Assembly: GCA_027050775.1 (NCBI GenBank)
Contig: JALUBH010000002.1
Coordinates: 1 to 41,839, forward strand
Direction: 5' to 3'
Origin: Campylobacteraceae bacterium
Lineage (GTDB): Bacteria; Campylobacterota; Campylobacteria; Campylobacterales; Sulfurospirillaceae
DNA length: 41,839 bases
Shown: piece after piece, positions 36,982-41,839 of the stretch
Layout: each line of letters starts with the position of its first letter
Numbering within the stretch: the first letter of the stretch is position 1
The notes under the pieces: generated by a model
What the model was told of the DNA's origin: nothing
What the model saw: only the letters and a program-made list of their open reading frames with translations
Database searches by the model: none
Made by a program: the position numbers and the translations under genes

Positions 36982-37804
36982 TTAAATAGTTCTTGCTTGT
37001 TTGCAAATCATCTATAATTCTTCCTATTCTATTCCATCTTATATTGTAGTTTTTATCCCAAGAAAAATATATAAACCATGGTTTTCCAACTATAAGAGAG
37101 TAGGGTACGCTTCCCCAAAATCTACTGTCATTTGAGTGGTCACGATTGTCACCCATCATAAAATACTCATTTTTTGGTACTTTTTTGTAAAAAGCATTGA
37201 ACATCAAACCTTGTATTTTTGGAAACTCTTTTACTATTGTAGGTTGCATAGAGAGTTGATCTGCTTGCATGTATAGATTCATCTGTTCAAACATGTCTAC
37301 ATTTTTATCATAGTGGATACCTGGGTATTTGTATTTATATGGATTTTTGACCCATAATCTTCCAGCTAAGACTATAAGCTGACCTGGTTGAAAATGATTT
37401 TTCATGTACTTATCACCCTCTCGAAATCTTATATAGAGAGTTTCGTTTGAATATAGTATCTCATCACCGCCAAGTGCCACACATCTTTTTACATAGTGAA
37501 TTTTTATATTACCAGGATATCTAAAAACTACTATATCCCCTCTTTTTGGACCTTGACCATCTATGAGGTGACCATCTCCTCTAAAATCAGGCAATACAGG
37601 TACTTCAATCCAAGGAATATGGGGAATTGGAACACCATACGAAAACTTTTTGACAAACAGATGGTCTCCTATAAGGAGGGTATTTTTCATACTGCCACTT
37701 GGAATCACAAAGGCTTGAGCTATAAAAAATATGACAAGCAGTACAATTATGATAGTGCCTGTCCAACTGTTTGAAAAATTATATAGTTTTTTAAGCCTGC
37801 TCAT
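36971..37804 (-). CDS. lepB: Signal peptidase I
   Basis: This 277-aa inner-membrane serine protease removes Sec and Tat signal peptides. A single N-terminal anchor (about 15-34) precedes S38 in IPSGSMK; the Lys base is K106 in HYVKRC. YFMMGDNRDHSNDSR is family box E. Overlaps folD by 14 bp and the M50 gene by 11 bp. Confidence 0.95.
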   Translation of the reverse strand: MSRLKKLYNFSNSWTGTIIIVLLVIFFIAQAFVIPSGSMKNTLLIGDHLFVKKFSYGVPIPHIPWIEVPVLPDFRGDGHLIDGQGPKRGDIVVFRYPGNIKIHYVKRCVALGGDEILYSNETLYIRFREGDKYMKNHFQPGQLIVLAGRLWVKNPYKYKYPGIHYDKNVDMFEQMNLYMQADQLSMQPTIVKEFPKIQGLMFNAFYKKVPKNEYFMMGDNRDHSNDSRFWGSVPYSLIVGKPWFIYFSWDKNYNIRWNRIGRIIDDLQTSKNYLNGK

Positions 37805-38663
37805 TTTTTGTTTCCTTCTTTTTATTTCTGTTTTTTGCTGCTTTAAGCGTATTTAATAAAAGCATAGCTATGGTCATAGGACCTACGCCACCTGGTACAG
37901 GAGTGATGAAGGAGCATTTTGGAGCAACTTTATTAAAATCAACATCTCCGACAAGTTTGCCATTTGAGAGTCTATTTATACCTATATCAATGACTATTGC
38001 ATTGTCTTTCACCATCTCTTCGGTGATAAGTCCAACCTTGCCTACACCGACTATGATTATGTCGGCTTTTAGTGTATGGGCTTTTAAGTCTTTGGTAAAA
38101 ATATGGCATATATCAACTGTAGCCCCAGCATTTAGCAGAAGGTTTAACATCGGTTTTCCGACTATATTACTAGCGCCAACTATGCAAACATCCTTGCCTT
38201 TAGGGCTTATGTTATACTCTTTTAGCATTTCCATAACACCAAGAGGTGTACACGGTGCGAAACTCTCTAATCCTGCAACTAGTCTTCCAACATTGAAAGG
38301 ATGAAAACCATCCACATCTTTTTCGTGATCTATAGCTTCTATGATTTTATCTGTATCTATATGGTTTGGTAGAGGAAGTTGTACCAAGATACCATCCATA
38401 TAGTCATTTTTATTTATCATATTAAGTATCTCTAAAATTTTATCTTGCGATATAGATGTGGGCATTTTGTGTACAATCGAGTATATACCAGCTTCTTCAC
38501 AAGCTTTCTCTTTCATACTTACATAAGTTTTACTAGCAGGATCATCCCCGACAAGTATCACAGCGAGCCCTGGAGTTACGCCAACTGATTCTAGTGTTTC
38601 TATCTCTTTTTTAACATTTTTTCTTATCTTTTGTGATAGCTCTTTTCCGTCTATTAGTTTCAT
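37791..38663 (-). CDS. folD: Methylene-THF dehydrogenase/cyclohydrolase
   Basis: This 290-aa bifunctional folate enzyme interconverts methylene-, methenyl- and 10-formyl-tetrahydrofolate and supplies formyl groups for PurH, encoded nearby. Key features are the TYVSMKEKACEEAG catalytic Lys region, QLPLPNHID, NADP site GASNIVGKPM and PGGVGPMTIAMLL. The C-terminus is lysine-rich (NRNKKKETKN), slightly longer than usual. Confidence 0.95.
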   Translation of the reverse strand: MKLIDGKELSQKIRKNVKKEIETLESVGVTPGLAVILVGDDPASKTYVSMKEKACEEAGIYSIVHKMPTSISQDKILEILNMINKNDYMDGILVQLPLPNHIDTDKIIEAIDHEKDVDGFHPFNVGRLVAGLESFAPCTPLGVMEMLKEYNISPKGKDVCIVGASNIVGKPMLNLLLNAGATVDICHIFTKDLKAHTLKADIIIVGVGKVGLITEEMVKDNAIVIDIGINRLSNGKLVGDVDFNKVAPKCSFITPVPGGVGPMTIAMLLLNTLKAAKNRNKKKETKNEQA

Positions 38664-38738
38664 CTATTTTACTCTGCCTTTATTCAAAATGTTGTATCAT
38701 ATCAAATATCTATTAAAGAGTTGATAAAGTGAGTGTGT

Positions 38739-39071
38739 ATGAGAGTGGTTTTTGTTGGTTTTTTGTTGGTTGTCTCAATCTTTGGGGATGATTTTATCAC
38801 AAAGATGGAATATGCAAAGATGTTGTATTTTAATCCAAGGGGCATAGGGTGTAATCTTTGTCATGGAAACAATGGACAAGGTTCGATTATAGCTAGATAC
38901 AAAGTCAAAGGGAAACGAGAGATATTGAGAGCTCCACCTATAAACAGTCTAGGCTTTATCGCCTTTTCTGAAGCTTTACAAAAGACTCACAGAGTGATGC
39001 CTACCTATTTTCTGACAAACAAGGAGATAAATATACTCTATTTTTATGTAACAAGTAAGGCTAAGAAATAG
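38739..39071 (+). CDS. Small exported monohaem c-type cytochrome
   Basis: This protein of about 110 aa has a signal peptide (roughly 1-16), one haem site CNLCH and a candidate axial Met in HRVMPTYF, the class I cytochrome c layout. Probably a periplasmic electron carrier; partners are unknown. A similar gene lies beside folD in Campylobacter (recalled). The ORF can begin at GTG 38733; I prefer ATG 38739. Its 3' end overlaps an antisense 33-codon ORF. Confidence 0.8.
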   Translation: MRVVFVGFLLVVSIFGDDFITKMEYAKMLYFNPRGIGCNLCHGNNGQGSIIARYKVKGKREILRAPPINSLGFIAFSEALQKTHRVMPTYFLTNKEINILYFYVTSKAKK

Positions 39072-39145
39072 TAGAATCTAAGGTATTTATCCCATTTTTT
39101 ATAATGTGTCTTTCCTCTATCTATATTTTTATCAAAAAAACTCAT
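39044..39145 (-). CDS. Possible 33-residue protein antisense to the cytochrome 3' end
   Basis: A 34-codon frame begins MSFFDKNIDRGKTHYKKWDK and ends in a hydrophobic, aromatic tail (FYYFLALLVT). It has AAGGA 7 bases before the ATG, and TATAAT about 25 bases further upstream (39171-39176), a better start context than many annotated genes here. The last 28 bases overlap the cytochrome gene on the opposite strand. No family is recognised. Confidence 0.45.
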   Translation of the reverse strand: MSFFDKNIDRGKTHYKKWDKYLRFYYFLALLVT

Positions 39146-39170
39146 ACTTTATCCTTCTTGAAAGTGTAAT

Positions 39171-39176
39171 ATTATA
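39171..39176 (-). promoter_or_regulatory. -10 element upstream of the 33-codon ORF
   Basis: TATAAT on the minus strand inside the palindrome ATTATATAAT (39171-39180), about 26 bases before the ATG at 39145. As it is palindromic it could also serve the plus strand towards purH. Confidence 0.35.
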
Positions 39177-39207
39177 TAATATCTTTTTTAAAGTCAAGAT
39201 GATGTGA

Positions 39208-39366
39208 TAAAATGTGTAAAAGCAGTTTTTAATCAAAATAATAATTTTTCGACTTCAGTAACTTAATCTTGCGTACTTTTAAGAGCTTTGTTTATTATAG
39301 CGAGTGAGGTTAGTGCGTAAAACTGCAAGTACGAGAAATATACTTCCGTAAAAAAGGGGACATAAG
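39208..39366 (+). promoter_or_regulatory. Long purH leader region with inverted repeat
   Basis: A -10-like TAAAAT (39208-39213) would give a leader of about 145 bases before purH. CGTACTT (39272-39278) pairs with AAGTACG (39327-39333), and AAGTA/TACTT (39327-39331/39341-39345) could form an alternative stem. Another promoter-like TATTAT occurs near 39293. A GGGGA ribosome site precedes the ATG. I recognise no known riboswitch. Confidence 0.35.
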
Positions 39367-40899
39367 ATGAGAGCATTAATTAGTGTAAGTGATAAAGCGG
39401 GCGTAGTTGAGTTTGCTAAAGATTTAGTAGAGTTGGATTACGAGATAGTATCTACGGGTGGAACTTTTAAACTTTTGCAAGATGAGGGTATAAAGGCTGT
39501 TGAAATCAGTGAAGTTACAAAATTTCCCGAGATGTTTGACGGAAGAGTAAAGACTCTAAATCCTCATATACATGGTGGTATATTGCACAGAAGAGATATA
39601 CCTCTACATGTAGAGACTGCAAAAGAACATGGTATAGTGGGGATTGATTTGGTTTGCGTAAATCTGTATCCATTTAAAGAGACTATAGCTAAGACAGATA
39701 ATTTTGATGAGATTATAGAAAATATCGATATAGGTGGACCGGCTATGCTCAGAAGTGCTGCCAAAAATTTCAATGATGTGTTGGTTGTGACTGATGTAGG
39801 TGATTATGATTTAGTCATATCTGCTCTAAAAAATGGAAAAAACAGTTTAGAATTTAGACGAGATTTGATGATTAAGGCGTTTGAACACACAGCATCTTAT
39901 GACAGCATGATTGCAAACTATATGAATAGAAGGTTTAATGGCGGATTTGGACAGAAGAAATTTATAGTCGGTAGTAAAGCTTTTGATACAAGATATGGAG
40001 AAAATCCTCATCAAAAAGGTGCTTTGTATGAATTTGACTACTTCTTTTCAAACAACTTTAAAACGCTCAAAGGAGAAGCAAGTTTTAACAATATGACAGA
40101 TATGAATGGAGCTTTAAAGATAGCAGCTTCATTTGGTGATGTTCCCGCAGTTTCTATCATAAAGCACGCAAATCCTTGTGGTTTTGCCATAGGTGATGAT
40201 ATATTTGATGCTTATGAAAAAGCTTTAGTGTGTGATCCGATTTCGGCTTATGGTGGAGTTGTTGCGATAAATGGAACTTTGGATAAAAAACTAGCTCAGA
40301 AGATAAGTGAGATTTTCATAGAAGTTATCATCGCTGCAAATGTCGATGACGATGTTTTGGCTGTTTTTGAAAAGAAGAAGAGGATTAAAATCTTTACACA
40401 AGAGAGTAAGTATCTTGTTCTTAATGATGATGAACACGACTTTAAACATGTTGATGGTGGTTTTGTTTATCAAAACAGCGATAAAGTAAGTGATGATGAG
40501 ATCAAAAACGCAAAATGTGTTAGCAAGAGAGAGGCATATAAAGGTGGTATAGAGGATCTTGAAGTTGCCTATAAAATCGCAAGTCTCACAAAATCAAACT
40601 CTGTTGTTTATGTAAAGGAGTCTGTTATGGTAGCTATTGGTATGGGAATGACTAGTAGAATTGACGCTGCAAAGTGTGCTTTAGAAAAGGCAAAAGAAGT
40701 GGGCGTAGAGGTCTTTGGGGCTGCGATGGCAAGTGAAGCATTTATCCCTTTTAGAGATAGTATAGATACAGCTTCACAAGCAGGTGTGAGATGTATAATT
40801 GAGCCTGGTGGAAGTATAAGAGATAAAGATGTTATAAAAGCGGCAGATGAGCATGATATAGCTCTATATTTTAGCGGCGTAAGACACTTTTTGCACTAA
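39367..40899 (+). CDS. purH: Bifunctional AICAR transformylase/IMP cyclohydrolase
   Basis: This 510-aa cytoplasmic enzyme does the last two steps of IMP synthesis. The N-terminal MGS-like cyclohydrolase domain (1-130) has STGGT and [19 protein letters not shown]; the transformylase domain contains the K-H motif IIKHANPCG and [10 protein letters not shown]. It uses 10-formyl-THF made by FolD. Length is normal. Confidence 0.96.
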   Translation: MRALISVSDKAGVVEFAKDLVELDYEIVSTGGTFKLLQDEGIKAVEISEVTKFPEMFDGRVKTLNPHIHGGILHRRDIPLHVETAKEHGIVGIDLVCVNLYPFKETIAKTDNFDEIIENIDIGGPAMLRSAAKNFNDVLVVTDVGDYDLVISALKNGKNSLEFRRDLMIKAFEHTASYDSMIANYMNRRFNGGFGQKKFIVGSKAFDTRYGENPHQKGALYEFDYFFSNNFKTLKGEASFNNMTDMNGALKIAASFGDVPAVSIIKHANPCGFAIGDDIFDAYEKALVCDPISAYGGVVAINGTLDKKLAQKISEIFIEVIIAANVDDDVLAVFEKKKRIKIFTQESKYLVLNDDEHDFKHVDGGFVYQNSDKVSDDEIKNAKCVSKREAYKGGIEDLEVAYKIASLTKSNSVVYVKESVMVAIGMGMTSRIDAAKCALEKAKEVGVEVFGAAMASEAFIPFRDSIDTASQAGVRCIIEPGGSIRDKDVIKAADEHDIALYFSGVRHFLH

Positions 40900-40911
40900 A
40901 AGGATTTTGTA

Positions 40912-41346
40912 ATGAAGATATTAAATATAGGTCTTGTATTTTTGGCTTTAATTTTTGCAGGATGTGCCCAAAGAGGTGTTCAGGAGGTAGATGCAAGTTC
41001 AACTAGATATGTATTGAACTACGAAACAGGAACGATAGAGTCCATAAAACCGGTTGTTATAAAAGACAATGGAACAGGTACTTTTATAGGAGGCTTGGTT
41101 GGAATGGTTGTTGGCTCAACCATAGGAAGAGGAAATGGTTCTGCTTTGGCTGCTTTAGCCGGAGGACTAGGTGGTGCATATGTCGGTAATCAAATAGGAA
41201 AAGCCAATGCACAAGAGCTTGCAGTGATGCTTGATAGTCAAAACAGAAGTATTGTTGTGATAGTAAAAGGCAAAAAGTATTTTGTCGGTGAGCACATTCG
41301 TATAGTAAAAAGAGGTGGCAGAATCAGTAGCGTAGAGCCTTATTGA
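40912..41346 (+). CDS. Outer-membrane glycine-zipper lipoprotein (SlyB/Pcp-like)
   Basis: This 144-aa lipoprotein has a signal peptide ending at lipobox FAGC (C18). A glycine-zipper hairpin of two short membrane segments (about 58-100; GGLVGMVVGSTIGRG and GGLGGAYVGNQIG) is followed by a small C-terminal beta domain. SlyB-type proteins sit in the outer membrane and help envelope stability; the exact role is unclear. It lies 12 bp after purH with ribosome site AAAGGA and ends 47 bp before an IS end. Confidence 0.86.
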   Translation: MKILNIGLVFLALIFAGCAQRGVQEVDASSTRYVLNYETGTIESIKPVVIKDNGTGTFIGGLVGMVVGSTIGRGNGSALAALAGGLGGAYVGNQIGKANAQELAVMLDSQNRSIVVIVKGKKYFVGEHIRIVKRGGRISSVEPY

Positions 41347-41393
41347 TGGAAAATTAGATAAAAGATGAGAGGGTGGAATTTACTCTATAAGCT

Positions 41394-41839
41394 GAGACCG
41401 TAAAATAAACTGTGTAAACCCACCTCTTATCCAATAATCACTTTGTATATTTTGCCATAATTTCACTGAAAAATATACAAAGTTGAGGATAAATTTCATA
41501 CCAATTCCTGATACAGTTCGTATTCCACTTATTTTGTTGCTCCTGAGTAGCAAGATACATAACCTTAAATGCTGATGCTTCAGTAGGAAATGAGCCTTTA
41601 GATTTTGTCTTTCTCTTTATGGTTGCGTTTAAAGACTCAATAGGGTTAGTAGTGTAAATGAGTCTTCTTACAGCATCTGGATATTTGAAGAAAGTAGAAA
41701 GTTCATCCCAGTGTGTCTGCCATGAAGCAGTAATATTAGGATATTTCTTACCCCAAATATCATTAAAATCTGTTAGTGCTAATTGAGCATCTTCCTCATT
41801 ATAAGCTGAATATACTGATTTAAGATCTTTAGCAACAGC
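41394..41839 (-). mobile_element. IS256-family element, left end only (truncated by window edge)
   Basis: The terminal repeat GAGACCGTAAAATAAACTGTG starts at 41394 and runs to about 41420. Transposase coding follows from 41438 on the minus strand to the window end. The repeat matches that at 1-127 at 23 of 27 positions and differs more from the 160-1469 element, so the two edge elements are probably copies of one IS. The adjacent bases 41386-41393 (TATAAGCT) would be its target duplication. Confidence 0.9.
41438..41839 (-). CDS. IS256-family transposase, C-terminal 133 residues (partial)
   Basis: An open frame without interruption runs from the window edge to TGA at 41438-41440. It contains the conserved catalytic-Glu block RRLIYTTNPIESLNA, then KSKGSFPTE, typical of the C-terminal third of IS256 transposases. 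Unlike the copy at 209-1410, no stop or frameshift is seen in the visible part. The C-terminus (IRNWYEIYPQLCIFF) clearly differs from that copy's, so these are two distinct IS types. Confidence 0.92.
   Translation of the reverse strand, partial: AVAKDLKSVYSAYNEEDAQLALTDFNDIWGKKYPNITASWQTHWDELSTFFKYPDAVRRLIYTTNPIESLNATIKRKTKSKGSFPTEASAFKVMYLATQEQQNKWNTNCIRNWYEIYPQLCIFFSEIMAKYTK

Noticed and set aside
41361-41433. Inverted similarity GATGAGAGGGTGG / CCACCTCTTATCC around the right-edge IS end
   Set aside because: Imperfect, straddles the IS boundary and does not match a terminal repeat or duplication; probably chance.

Overview
The window reads as a chromosomal segment of a mesophilic, AT-rich member of the Campylobacterota (Epsilonproteobacteria), most like the free-living Sulfurimonas/Sulfurovum-type lineages. 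The evidence is a FlgS-type flagellar kinase, a CCG-domain (type E) succinate:quinone reductase/fumarate reductase, a large-form TrmB, and two gene blocks whose order I recognise from Campylobacter and Helicobacter: rodA-rluA-flpA-trmB-ftsE-ftsX-envC-like-pyrH-rpoZ-spoT-tyrS-amiA, and ychF-pepA-dedA-apt-rpiB-M50-lepB-folD. The synteny is recalled, not computed here.

Layout. 1-127: broken-off end of an IS256-family element. 160-1469: a complete IS256-family element with 8-bp target duplication and a dead transposase. 1578-6242 (minus): sdhABE and the flagellar kinase flgS. 6337-9998 (minus): trkA, trkH and an orphan PD-(D/E)XK-like ORF. 10099-10175: a CAU-anticodon tRNA. 10296-11405 (minus): rodA. 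11459-24567 (plus): a long co-directional block from an RluA-type pseudouridine synthase to amiA. 24574-27630 (minus): aspS, a short adenylate kinase and a MoCF-domain protein. 27754-29192 (plus): psd and a HAD phosphatase. 29208-35575 (minus): thioredoxin-like protein, ychF, pepA, dedA, trpB, apt, a 26-aa membrane microprotein, a coiled-coil protein and rpiB. 35688-36329 (plus): a second, zinc-LID adenylate kinase. 36331-38663 (minus): M50 protease, lepB, folD. 38739-41346 (plus): a small cytochrome c, purH and a glycine-zipper lipoprotein. 41394-41839: start of another IS256-family element matching the type at the left edge.

How the genes work together. RodA, FtsEX, an EnvC-like protein with a degenerate LytM domain, and AmiA make up peptidoglycan elongation plus the FtsEX-activated amidase pathway for cell separation. 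PyrH, PurH, Apt and two Adk proteins serve nucleotide metabolism. RpoZ and SpoT/Rel serve transcription and the stringent response. TrkAH handles potassium uptake. SdhABE links the respiratory quinone pool to succinate/fumarate interconversion (probably reductive TCA in an autotroph). Operons are tight, with many ATGA/TGATG overlaps, and TTG starts are common (aspS, rodA, rpiB, dedA).

The window is mostly housekeeping. I see no CRISPR array, prophage or clear defence system. The most unusual items are a perfect tandem 74-bp repeat between pyrH and rpoZ, an ATGA-coupled 26-residue membrane microprotein between apt and its coiled-coil neighbour, a 33-codon ORF antisense to the cytochrome end with its own promoter-like signals, and the IS structure at both edges, which suggests the window is a contig ended by a repeated IS.
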